Shown one piece after another: positions 14,852 to 22,292 of a stretch of DNA of 22,292 nucleotides. The notes under the pieces are model-generated. The model made no database searches. It was not told the DNA's origin and saw nothing but the letters and a program-made list of their open reading frames with translations. Each line of letters begins with the position of its first letter. Position 1 is the stretch's first letter. Origin of the DNA: JAKEGN01 sp964465665 (GTDB lineage Bacteria > Pseudomonadota > Gammaproteobacteria > Steroidobacterales > Woeseiaceae); the NCBI GenBank assembly GCA_964465665.1, contig CAYXKM010000025.1, positions 1 to 22,292 on the forward strand, written 5' to 3'. The translations under genes were made by a program, and so were the position numbers.

Positions 14852-15949
14852 ATGCCACGTATAGACTCGTTCCTCAAGCTGGGACTGGCCCAGGGCTGCT
14901 CCGATGTGCATCTGGCCGTCGGCGTGCCGCCGATGCTGCGCATGAACGGCGACCTGATGCCGATCAAGTTCCGTGACCTGTCCGACACGGAACTCGAGAG
15001 CTACGTGATGGAGATCCTGAGCGACTCGCAACGCAGTCACTTCGGCTCCGGTCGGGATCTCGATTTTTCCTACGTCAGTGCAGAAGGCGGCCGCTTTCGG
15101 GTAAACCTGTTCCGCAAGGATACCGGCGTCGGCGCGGTGTTTCGCTATATTCCCAACGAAGTTCCGACGCTCGAAAAACTCAACGTGCCGCCGATCATTC
15201 GCGATTTCTGCGACTACCACCAGGGCATGGTGCTCGTCACCGGATCCACGGGTACCGGCAAGTCAACCACGCTTGCCGCAATGATCGACCACCTCAACAA
15301 GACGCGGCACCTGAACATCATCAGCCTCGAGGACCCGATCGAGTTCGTGCACCCGAGCAAGAATTCGCAGGTTATTCAGCGCGAACTCGGTACGCACCTG
15401 CAAAGTTTCGCCGCCGGAGTCCGCTCCGCCATGCGCGAGGACCCGGACGTTGTCCTGGTTGGTGAACTGCGCGATGCGGAAACCATTTCGATGGCGATGA
15501 CAGCCGCCGAAACCGGCCACCTGGTGCTCGGCACCCTACATACGACCAGTGCGGTCAAGACGATCGATCGCATCATCGACGCGCTGCCGGGCGAGTTACG
15601 GGAGCAAACCAAGAGCTTTCTTTCGCAGAGCCTTAAAGCCGTGGTAACCCAGGTGCTGGTCAAGACACCTGACGGCCGTGGCCGTCGGGCCGTCATGGAG
15701 ATCCTGGTAAACAATCGTGCGATCTCGAAACTGATCATGACCGACCAGACACACCAGATTCCCGCACAGCTACAGACCGGACGGGACCAGGGGATGCAGA
15801 TCATGGACCAGTCACTGATGCAAGCGATCGAAGCCAAGGAAGTCGACCCGGATGACGCTGTCCGCCACGCACTGGACAAACGCAGATTCCAGCGCTTCGT
15901 TACAGACACGAGCATACTGCCGAATTTCGATGCCGACGCCGGTGCGTGA
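14852..15949 (+). CDS. pilT: PilT-family type IV pilus retraction ATPase (first copy)
   Basis: 365 aa, N-terminal PAS-like domain (1-100) and RecA-like ATPase core: Walker A GSTGTGKST (131-139), Asp-box region ISLEDPIEFVHP, Walker B DVVLVGELRD (199-208, Glu 205), His box TAAETGHLVLGTLHTTSA (His 223). PilT hexamers drive pilin disassembly at the inner membrane. At the retraction-linked AIRNLIRE position this copy reads AISKLIMT (290-297). It is not the usual gammaproteobacterial pilT next to yggS, so it may be a paralogue tied to the kinase. It lies 90 bp after the kinase gene and 21 bp before the second ATPase gene. No strong Shine-Dalgarno is seen. Confidence 0.93.
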   Translation: MPRIDSFLKLGLAQGCSDVHLAVGVPPMLRMNGDLMPIKFRDLSDTELESYVMEILSDSQRSHFGSGRDLDFSYVSAEGGRFRVNLFRKDTGVGAVFRYIPNEVPTLEKLNVPPIIRDFCDYHQGMVLVTGSTGTGKSTTLAAMIDHLNKTRHLNIISLEDPIEFVHPSKNSQVIQRELGTHLQSFAAGVRSAMREDPDVVLVGELRDAETISMAMTAAETGHLVLGTLHTTSAVKTIDRIIDALPGELREQTKSFLSQSLKAVVTQVLVKTPDGRGRRAVMEILVNNRAISKLIMTDQTHQIPAQLQTGRDQGMQIMDQSLMQAIEAKEVDPDDAVRHALDKRRFQRFVTDTSILPNFDADAGA

Positions 15950-15970
15950 CGTTATGATGGGATCGCAACG

Positions 15971-17032
15971 TTGAACAAGATCGACCAATTCCTGAAGGAT
16001 GCACTGGTAAAACGCAGCTCGGATCTGCATTTCATTTCCGGCGACCCGCCACGAGTGCGAATCCACGGCGCGCTGACCCTGCTGAACAGCCAGATCCTGT
16101 CCATGGATCAGGTCAAGAACGCGCTGTACGAGATCATGAGTGGCGCGATGCAAAAGGATTTCGAGACTCGCGACGCGGTGGACTTCGCCTATGAAATCCC
16201 CGACATCTCGAGGTTTCGCGTCAACGTCATGCGCCATCTGAACGGCATAGGAGCGGTGTTCCGAGCCATACCGTCGAAAGCCCTCACGCTCGAAGAACTG
16301 AACATGCCAGAATCCGTGCACAACCTGTGCAAGCAGAGCCAGGGCATGATTCTGGTCACCGGCAAGACCGGCTCCGGCAAGTCGACCACGCTGGCCGCAA
16401 TGGTCGATTCGATCAACAAGCGACTCAAAGGCCACATACTGACGATCGAGGACCCGATCGAGTTCGTCCACGAAAGAAAGGGCTGCCTGATCAGTCAACG
16501 CGAAGTCGGCGTTCACAGCGCCAGTTTCGCCGATGCATTGCATTCGGCCTTGCGCGAGGACCCCGATGTCATCCTGGTGGGCGAAATGCGAGATCTCGAA
16601 ACCATCAGTATTGCCGTTACCGCCGCCGAGATGGGCATTCTTGTCATGGGGACCCTGCATACGAACGGGTCAGCCCAGACGGTCGATCGCATCGTCAATA
16701 CCTTTCCGGCCGACAAGCAAAGTCACATTCGCACCATGCTGTCGACGTCGTTGCGCGGAGTCATTTCGCAGCAACTGTTGCCCACCAAGGGCAAGCCCGG
16801 CCGAGTGGCTGCGCTGGAGATCCTGATCAATACGGCTGCTGTTGCTAACCTGATCCGCCAGGGCAAGCTCGATCAGCTCGAAACGGCAATGCAGAGCGGT
16901 GGCGCTACTGGCATGCGGACCATGGATTCGGCTCTCATGGAGCTGGTGGAGAAACAGCTGGTTTCCGGCCGCGAGGCATACCAGCAAGCCAACAACAAAT
17001 CGAAGTTTCAGTCGATCAAGGACGACGTCTGA
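15971..17032 (+). CDS. PilT/PilU-like ATPase (second copy), variant His box
   Basis: 353 aa, same fold and near co-linear with the upstream copy: Walker A GKTGSGKST (131-139), LTIEDPIEFVHE, Walker B DVILVGEMRD with Glu 205. The His box reads TAAEMGILVMGTLHT, so the conserved His is Ile 223. The AIRNLIRE-type motif reads AVANLIRQ (290-297). The catalytic Glu is kept, so ATP hydrolysis is plausible. The body resembles PilT more than canonical PilU, but its position after a PilT suggests a PilU-like accessory role. Start codon is TTG at 15971 (no in-frame ATG nearby), with GGGA about 9 nt upstream. Confidence 0.9.
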   Translation: MNKIDQFLKDALVKRSSDLHFISGDPPRVRIHGALTLLNSQILSMDQVKNALYEIMSGAMQKDFETRDAVDFAYEIPDISRFRVNVMRHLNGIGAVFRAIPSKALTLEELNMPESVHNLCKQSQGMILVTGKTGSGKSTTLAAMVDSINKRLKGHILTIEDPIEFVHERKGCLISQREVGVHSASFADALHSALREDPDVILVGEMRDLETISIAVTAAEMGILVMGTLHTNGSAQTVDRIVNTFPADKQSHIRTMLSTSLRGVISQQLLPTKGKPGRVAALEILINTAAVANLIRQGKLDQLETAMQSGGATGMRTMDSALMELVEKQLVSGREAYQQANNKSKFQSIKDDV

Positions 17033-17095
17033 TTCTCAGACCGCAGCGTCACTCGCTCGAACCCGGATTAAGCAACGCAATGGCAAGGACTGCCG

Positions 17096-17104
17096 TGGCA
17101 TAAT
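17096..17104 (+). promoter_or_regulatory. Extended -10 promoter for metG
   Basis: TGGCATAAT (TG-n-CATAAT) with no good -35, placing the transcript start near 17111 and a leader of about 24 nt before the ATG at 17135. Confidence 0.5.
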
Positions 17105-17134
17105 TGCGCGGTTTCATCACTGCCATATCGACTC

Positions 17135-19141
17135 ATGAGCTCCTCTCCGCGAAAGATATTCGTCTCAAGTGCGCTTCCGTATGCGAACGGCGCCATACAC
17201 ATGGGGCACTTGGTCGAGTACATCCAGTCGGATATCTGGTCCCGGTTCCAGAAGCTGCGCGGCCACCTGTGTACGTACGTGTGCGCGGCGGATGCCCACG
17301 GCACGCCAATAATGATCAAGGCACGGGAAGAGAAAATTACGCCAGAACAGCTAGTTACAAGAGTTTCCAAGGAACAGCTTGAGGACCTGCGAGCGTTCGG
17401 CGTGGCATTCGACAATTTTCACAGCACCCATTCTGCCGAGAACGAGGAACTGGTCGGACGCATCTATGCCGCGTTGCGCGACGCGGGTCATATCTATACC
17501 AAGACTATAGAGCAGGCCTATGACGAAAAGGAGAAGATGTTTCTCCCCGACCGCTTCGTACGCGGTACCTGCCCCCGATGCAAGAGTGAGGATCAATACG
17601 GCGATGCCTGTGAAGTCTGTGGCGCCACCTACTCTCCCGCGGACCTGATTGCGCCGGTGTCGGTGCTCTCCGGCACGACACCGGTCTGGCGCGCTTCCGA
17701 GCATTATTTTTTCCGGCTGAGCGCGTTCGGTGACAGGCTGCGACTATGGATGGCAAAGGCATCCCTGCATCAGAACATTACCAGCAAACTCGAGGAATGG
17801 TTCGAGGCGGGCCTGGAAGACTGGGACATATCCCGCGATGCGCCGTATTTCGGATTTCTCATACCCGGCACCAGTGACAAATACTTTTATGTCTGGCTCG
17901 ATGCACCGATTGGGTACCTCGCAAGCTTTCTGCACCTCTGCCGGCAACGGCAGGACCTCGACTTCGAAGAGTACTGGACTTCTGAAACGGGAACGGAGGT
18001 CTACCACTTCATCGGCAAGGACATCGTGTATTTCCATACTCTGTTCTGGCCAGCCGTACTTGCCGGCGCCGGTTTCCGTCAGCCAACGAGCGTGTTCGCG
18101 CACGGATTCCTGACGATCAACGGCAAAAAGATGTCCAAATCGCGTGGCACCTTTATCAATGCGCGGACATATCTGCGACATCTCGACCCGACCTATCTAC
18201 GCTATTACTACGCGGCGAAACTCGGCCCGAGCATGGAAGATATCGACCTGAACCTCGATGACTTTGCTGCGCGTGTGAACTCCGACCTCGTCGGCAAGCT
18301 GGTCAATATCGCCAGTCGCTGTGCCGGGTTCGTCAGCCGGAAATTCGCCGGCCGCCTGGCGGCGAAGCTGGAGGATGGTGAGCTGTTCGGCCGATTTGCC
18401 GCGGCCGGCGAGCAAATCGCGGCGCACTACGAGGATCGCGAATACTCGAAAGCCATGCGTCTCATCATGTCGCTGGCGGACGAAGCCAACCGCTACCTTG
18501 ACGAGAAAAAACCCTGGCTGCTGGCAAGGGATCCGGCCAAGCTGTCCGAAGTTCAAGCCATCTGTACGCAAGGTCTCAACCTGTTTCGTACATTGATGAT
18601 CTACCTTGCGCCGGTACTGCCGGCGCTGGCAGACAAGTCCAGGGAGCTTTTTCGTGAAAATCCCTGGACCTGGGGTGCCGCGTCCGAGCCACTCCTCTCG
18701 CAGGAAATCAGTGAATATCAGCCGCTCCTGGTGCGCGTGGAGACGTCGCAGCTGGAGCGTATCATCGAGGAATCCAGGGAGAGTACCAGCGTGCCCGAGA
18801 CCAACAACGAAACACCGTTGATCACGATCGACGATTTTTCGAAGATCGATCTTCGAGTCGCAGAGATCCTCAAGGCCGAGGCTGTTGACGGTGCCAACAA
18901 ATTACTGAAGCTGACACTGGATGTCGGCAACGGAAGAAGGACCGTCTTTGCCGGCATCAAGGCCGCATACGAGCCTTCCGCACTGGACGGCCGTTTCGTC
19001 GTCGTCGTGGTCAACCTCGAGGCACGAAAGATGCGCTTCGGTACCTCGGATGGCATGGTCCTGGCGGCCGGGCCCGGAGGCAAGGACATATTCCTCCTGT
19101 CGCCGGATTCCGGCGCGCAGGCAGGCATGCGGGTCAAGTAG
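17135..19141 (+). CDS. metG: Methionyl-tRNA synthetase with C-terminal tRNA-binding domain
   Basis: 668 aa, class I synthetase of the longer MetG type that charges initiator and elongator tRNA-Met. HMGH (22-25) is the HIGH motif and KMSKS (332-336) the second signature. A zinc-binding knuckle carries C146, C149, C159 and C162. The anticodon-binding helical domain follows (about 385-545). The C-terminal part from about 565 (FSKIDLRVAEILKAEAV...) is an EMAP/Trbp111-like OB fold that dimerises and binds tRNA. Normally divergent from mrp/apbC in E. coli, here separated from it by the kinase-PilT genes. Downstream are the rsx genes, 74 bp away. Confidence 0.98.
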   Translation: MSSSPRKIFVSSALPYANGAIHMGHLVEYIQSDIWSRFQKLRGHLCTYVCAADAHGTPIMIKAREEKITPEQLVTRVSKEQLEDLRAFGVAFDNFHSTHSAENEELVGRIYAALRDAGHIYTKTIEQAYDEKEKMFLPDRFVRGTCPRCKSEDQYGDACEVCGATYSPADLIAPVSVLSGTTPVWRASEHYFFRLSAFGDRLRLWMAKASLHQNITSKLEEWFEAGLEDWDISRDAPYFGFLIPGTSDKYFYVWLDAPIGYLASFLHLCRQRQDLDFEEYWTSETGTEVYHFIGKDIVYFHTLFWPAVLAGAGFRQPTSVFAHGFLTINGKKMSKSRGTFINARTYLRHLDPTYLRYYYAAKLGPSMEDIDLNLDDFAARVNSDLVGKLVNIASRCAGFVSRKFAGRLAAKLEDGELFGRFAAAGEQIAAHYEDREYSKAMRLIMSLADEANRYLDEKKPWLLARDPAKLSEVQAICTQGLNLFRTLMIYLAPVLPALADKSRELFRENPWTWGAASEPLLSQEISEYQPLLVRVETSQLERIIEESRESTSVPETNNETPLITIDDFSKIDLRVAEILKAEAVDGANKLLKLTLDVGNGRRTVFAGIKAAYEPSALDGRFVVVVVNLEARKMRFGTSDGMVLAAGPGGKDIFLLSPDSGAQAGMRVK

Positions 19142-19155
19142 CCGGCACTATGGCA

Positions 19156-19174
19156 CGCGCTCTACAATAGCGCG
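19156..19174 (+). promoter_or_regulatory. Hairpin with embedded -10 between metG and rsxA
   Basis: CGCGCT (19156-19161) pairs with AGCGCG (19169-19174). The loop CTACAAT contains TACAAT (19163-19168), a good -10 for rsxA, though no -35 is evident. The same stem might partly attenuate metG read-through; it lacks a U-tract. Confidence 0.35.
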
Positions 19175-19215
19175 AACAGTAGCGCCGATTCGGCAATGAT
19201 TTTGACGGCCATTCC

Positions 19216-19797
19216 ATGAGCGAACTCATCCTTATCCTCGTCGGCACGGTACTGGTCAACAACTTTGTACTGGTCCGATTCCTCGGACTGTGTCCTTTCA
19301 TGGGCGTGTCGCGGAACCTCGAGGCCGCATTTGGCATGTCGCTGGCGACAGCATTCGTGCTGACGCTGTCCTCGGCAGTCAGCTACCTTCTGCATCATTA
19401 CCTTCTGGTGCCGTTGCAACTCGAATACCTGCAGACCATCGGCTTCATTCTCGTTATTGCGGTCAGCGTGCAGTTCACGGAGATCATGGTACGGCGGCTG
19501 AGTCCGTTGCTCGATCAGGTACTCGGAATTTTCATCCCGCTCATAGCAACCAATTGCGCCGTGCTCGGTGTGGCGCTCCTGAACGTCCAGCAGGCGAAGG
19601 GTTTCGTGCAATCGGTGTTCTTCGGTTTCGGCGCGTCGATGGGCTTCGCGCTGGTACTGGTGTTATTTGCAGCCACCCGCGAGCGCCTCGATGCCTGCGA
19701 TGTTCCATTGCCGTTCCGCGGCACCGCCATCGCCCTGATGACGGCGGGCATCATGTCGCTTGCGTTCATGGGTTTTTCCGGCATGGCGCGGATGTGA
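19216..19797 (+). CDS. rsxA: Electron transport complex subunit RsxA/RnfA
   Basis: 193 aa integral membrane protein with six hydrophobic segments. C26 (LGLCPFMGVS) and C114 (ATNCAVLGVA) are the conserved Cys pair that, with RsxE, holds a membrane [2Fe-2S] cluster. The Rnf/Rsx complex couples ferredoxin/NADH electron transfer to ion movement; in E. coli Rsx keeps SoxR reduced. First gene of the rsx cluster, 28 bp before rsxB. Confidence 0.97.
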   Translation: MSELILILVGTVLVNNFVLVRFLGLCPFMGVSRNLEAAFGMSLATAFVLTLSSAVSYLLHHYLLVPLQLEYLQTIGFILVIAVSVQFTEIMVRRLSPLLDQVLGIFIPLIATNCAVLGVALLNVQQAKGFVQSVFFGFGASMGFALVLVLFAATRERLDACDVPLPFRGTAIALMTAGIMSLAFMGFSGMARM

Positions 19798-19825
19798 GCG
19801 GCGCGAGCGGACTTGACCAAACCGA

Positions 19826-20326
19826 ATGCTGACAGCGGTATTGACAGCGATCGCAACGATCACCGCCATCGCGCTGACTGCCGGGCTGCTGCTCGGTCTT
19901 GCCAGCCGGAAGCTTCCCGCAAATGCCGATACGCTGGTCGACCAAGTCAATGACCTGCTGCCGCAAACGCAATGTGCCCAGTGCGGTTACCCGGGATGCC
20001 GACCTTATGCTGCTGCAATTGTCGAAGGTACGGCGGACATCAACCTTTGTCCGCCGGGCGGCCGGGACACCGTGCAACGACTGGCCGAGCTGCTGGGCCG
20101 GGACGCACCGGCGTTGCAGCAGCCGGCCGAAGTTGCAACCAAGGTCGCGCTGATCGACGAGGCATTGTGCATCGGTTGCATGCATTGCCGTAATGTCTGT
20201 CCTGTCGATGCAATCATTGGCGCGCACCACTACATGCATACCATCATCACGCAAGAATGCACCGGTTGCGAGTTGTGCCTGCCGCCCTGCCCCGTCGATT
20301 GCATCAGCATGGTCGCGGCGCGATGA
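19826..20326 (+). CDS. rsxB: Electron transport complex ferredoxin subunit RsxB/RnfB
   Basis: 166 aa. An N-terminal membrane anchor (about 4-26) is followed by a [4Fe-4S] domain with C50, C53, C58 and C75 (CAQCGYPGC...C), then two ferredoxin-type CxxCxxCxxxCP motifs: C115/118/121/125 and C145/148/151/155. RsxB passes electrons from the cytoplasmic side into the complex. Its length is close to the short RsxB of E. coli. The TGA overlaps the rsxC ATG (ATGA). Confidence 0.97.
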   Translation: MLTAVLTAIATITAIALTAGLLLGLASRKLPANADTLVDQVNDLLPQTQCAQCGYPGCRPYAAAIVEGTADINLCPPGGRDTVQRLAELLGRDAPALQQPAEVATKVALIDEALCIGCMHCRNVCPVDAIIGAHHYMHTIITQECTGCELCLPPCPVDCISMVAAR

Positions 20327-21852
20327 CCGCGGCGGCGACTTACGATCTCGGGAAGCTTCACGGCGGGCTGCGATTGCCTGGCGAGAAGGAATCATCCACG
20401 GCGCGCAGGGTGCAACAAGCGCCAATACCCAGGCAACTGTTTCTGCCATTGACGCAACACGTCGGTGAGGCGGCACAACCTGTCATCGGTATCGGCGAAC
20501 ACGTCCTCAGAGGACAACTGGTCGCGGCCGCATACGGTTCCTTGAGCGCCCCGGTTCACGCTTCGACCTCCGGCAGTATCGTTGCGATAGAACCCTGGCC
20601 GGTCTCGCGAAGGTACGGCGACGCCGGTCCATGCATCGTTCTGGAGAGCGACGGCGCCGACCGTGCGTTTCGCTACGAAAATCGCCCGCTGCCTTATGAA
20701 TCGATGGCGCCGGACGAGTTGCTGCAAACTATACTCGACGGCGGAATCGTCGGCCTGGGCGGTGCCGTGTTCCCTACTGCGCAGAAACTGATGCAGGCAG
20801 TCACAGCGCCATTGACGCACCTGATCCTGAACGGCGTCGAGTGCGAGCCGTACATCAGTTGTGACGACATGCTCATGCGCGAGCGTGCAGCCGATGTGCT
20901 GCGCGGTGGCCGCATACTGATGCACGCGCTCGGACTCGATCGCTGTTTTGTCGTACTCGAGAGTGACAAGCCGGATGCGATACACAGCCTCGCGGTGGCT
21001 TTGGGCGAACTCGGCGACAAACGCATCGTAATCAAACAGGTTCCAACCATCTACCCGTCCGGCGGCGAGGATCAACTGGTGCAACTCGTTACCAATCTCG
21101 AGGTGCCGAGCGGCGGATTGCCGACCGATGTCGGCTGCGTGGTGCAGAATGTCGGCACTGCAGCCGCCATCAGTCGATGGATACTCGATGGCGAGCCACT
21201 CATTTCACGGATCACCACCGTCACGGGTGACGGAGTCGTCTCGCCGGTGAATGTCGAATCGCGTATCGGTACGCCGTTGTCGGAACTTGTTGCCGTGGCG
21301 GGCGGTTATACGGAGCGGGCCAACCAGATGATCATCGGCGGCCCGATGACGGGCAAGTCCGTGACCACGGATCGAGTCCCGCTGGTCAAGGCCAGCAACT
21401 GCGTGCTGGTACTGTCCGAACTCATCCCGCTGGGTGACGAGAAGCCCTGCATACGTTGCGGGGAATGCGCCGTTGTTTGCCCTGTGCAGCTGCAGCCGCA
21501 GCAACTTTACTGGTTTGCCTGCTCGGACAACGAGAGACAGCTCAGGATACATGGGCTGACGGACTGCATCGAGTGCGGCTGCTGCGACCTGGTCTGCCCC
21601 AGCCACATCCCGCTGACTGCCGATTTTCGCCAGGCCAAGGCGCGGATGCGCGAAATGGCGGACGAGAAAGCGCGGGCCGAACGTGCGAGACTGCGCTTTG
21701 AGGCACGAACGGCCCGGCTGCAGCAGGAGCAGGCTGAGCGTGAGCAGCAACTTGCTGCACAAAAGCAGGCCGCACTTCGCGCCGGTCCCGATGCCATACG
21801 CGAGATTCTCGATCGCAACCGCGACGGGAATCGTCCCGACGACGAGACATAA
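20323..21852 (+). CDS. rsxC: Electron transport complex subunit RsxC/RnfC
   Basis: 509 aa, the peripheral NADH/FMN-binding subunit. An N-terminal barrel-sandwich region (HGGLRLPGEKESS; SGSIVAIEPW) precedes the Rossmann-like NADH/FMN domain (GGIVGLGGAVFPTAQKL; NGVECEPYISCDD; IYPSGGEDQLV). Two [4Fe-4S] motifs lie at C376/379/382/386 and C415/418/421/425. The tail (about 440-495) is a charged Ala/Glu/Arg/Gln coiled coil, much shorter than the long repeats of E. coli RsxC (740 aa). The ATG at 20323 is chosen for the ATGA overlap with rsxB; the frame itself opens at 20257. Confidence 0.96.
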   Translation: MTAAATYDLGKLHGGLRLPGEKESSTARRVQQAPIPRQLFLPLTQHVGEAAQPVIGIGEHVLRGQLVAAAYGSLSAPVHASTSGSIVAIEPWPVSRRYGDAGPCIVLESDGADRAFRYENRPLPYESMAPDELLQTILDGGIVGLGGAVFPTAQKLMQAVTAPLTHLILNGVECEPYISCDDMLMRERAADVLRGGRILMHALGLDRCFVVLESDKPDAIHSLAVALGELGDKRIVIKQVPTIYPSGGEDQLVQLVTNLEVPSGGLPTDVGCVVQNVGTAAAISRWILDGEPLISRITTVTGDGVVSPVNVESRIGTPLSELVAVAGGYTERANQMIIGGPMTGKSVTTDRVPLVKASNCVLVLSELIPLGDEKPCIRCGECAVVCPVQLQPQQLYWFACSDNERQLRIHGLTDCIECGCCDLVCPSHIPLTADFRQAKARMREMADEKARAERARLRFEARTARLQQEQAEREQQLAAQKQAALRAGPDAIREILDRNRDGNRPDDET

Positions 21853-21856
21853 CAGC

Positions 21857-22292
21857 ATGGAATTCAATCGTCGCGATGCCCCGTTCGTAACACCGTCGAC
21901 CGACGTCGCCGGCATGATGCGGCAGGTGCTGTATGCACTGATGCCGGCGGCACTGGCCTACGTCTGGTATTTCGGCCCCGGCTTCATTTTCAACCTAGTC
22001 ATAGCCGCGATTTTCTGCGCCGGTGGCGAAGCGGCAATGTTGCGTTTGAGGCATCGGCCGGTGGAAGCGGCGCTGGGCGATTTCAGCGCCATGGTCACCG
22101 CGGCGCTGCTGGCATTCGCGCTCCCCGCGTTGACTCCGTGGTGGGTTACTGCCACTGCGGCCCTGTTCGGCATCGTGGTCGCGAAGCACCTGTACGGCGG
22201 ACTCGGGTTCAACCTGTTCAATCCGGCGATGGCAGGCTATGTGGTTGTGCTGGTGGCATTTCCCATCGAGCTCAATCTCTGGACCGCGCCGC
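21857..22292 (+). CDS. rsxD: Electron transport complex subunit RsxD/RnfD, cut by the window edge
   Basis: Only the first 145 codons are present. It starts with ATG 4 bp after the rsxC stop: MEFNRRDAPFVTP, then several membrane helices and the family sequence GGLGFNLFNPAMAGYVV (about 114-130). RsxD is a polytopic subunit that carries a covalent FMN on a Thr further downstream, outside this window. Confidence 0.93.
   Translation, partial: MEFNRRDAPFVTPSTDVAGMMRQVLYALMPAALAYVWYFGPGFIFNLVIAAIFCAGGEAAMLRLRHRPVEAALGDFSAMVTAALLAFALPALTPWWVTATAALFGIVVAKHLYGGLGFNLFNPAMAGYVVVLVAFPIELNLWTAP

Noticed and set aside
12197..15220. A 1007-codon open frame on the - strand opposite the kinase gene
   Set aside because: It mirrors the kinase coding frame and runs into the PilT gene. 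The translation has no recognisable domain, while the + strand reading has full kinase and HEAT motifs. Long antisense frames are common opposite GC-rich genes with this codon use.
11860..17032. Integrative element carrying the kinase-PilT block
   Set aside because: No integrase, transposase, tRNA attachment site or flanking direct repeats are visible, and base composition is like the neighbours; insertion relative to E. coli order is all that can be said.

Overview
The window reads as chromosomal DNA of a moderately GC-rich Gammaproteobacterium. The evidence is a complete set of typical gammaproteobacterial core genes in familiar neighbourhoods: proS, arsC(yfgD)/hda/perM next to purM-purN, dcd-apbC(mrp), metG and rsxABCD. 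The order cannot be fixed from sequence alone. I see no tRNA, rRNA, CRISPR array, insertion sequence, integrase or prophage. Almost all of the window is coding, and many genes overlap by 1-6 bp.

Layout. 1-147 is a non-coding edge with a polypyrimidine tract and a strong hairpin. 148-774 (-) is a phosphatidylserine-decarboxylase-like membrane protein that appears to lack the autocleavage Gly-Ser. 879-3189 (+) holds prolyl-tRNA synthetase and a small secreted lytic transglycosylase. 3190-3855 (-) holds acylphosphatase and a DUF4398-type lipoprotein. 3970-4922 (+) holds an ArsC/YfgD-type reductase overlapping a WrbA-type flavoprotein. 4917-8351 (-) is a tightly coupled operon transcribed DUF2066 protein > CDP-alcohol phosphatidyltransferase > PerM/AI-2E-type membrane protein > Hda. 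8509-10178 (+) is purM-purN. 10199-11859 (-) is apbC followed by dcd. A 457-bp non-coding gap then precedes 12317-17032 (+): a HEAT-repeat/Ser-Thr kinase and two PilT-family ATPases. metG (17135-19141) and rsxA-rsxB-rsxC-rsxD (19216 to the right edge, rsxD cut) follow.

The part that is not ordinary housekeeping is 11860-17032. In E. coli mrp/apbC and metG are divergent neighbours. Here they are separated by about 5.2 kb holding a soluble protein with an N-terminal HEAT array joined to a Hanks-type Ser/Thr kinase, followed at 90 bp and 21 bp by two PilT-like hexameric ATPases. Kinase and ATPases look like one transcription unit with a long, hairpin-rich leader. The simplest reading is a phospho-signalling module that controls type IV pilus retraction or a pilus-like machine. 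Both ATPases diverge at the AIRNLIRE-type motif, and the second has Ile in place of the His-box His. I know of no characterised system with this arrangement, but I could not search for one.

The other genes serve standard tasks: translation (ProS, MetG), purine and pyrimidine nucleotide synthesis (PurM, PurN, Dcd), Fe-S cluster delivery (ApbC), regulatory inactivation of DnaA (Hda), cell-wall turnover and phospholipid synthesis, and the Rsx/Rnf ion-coupled electron-transfer complex.
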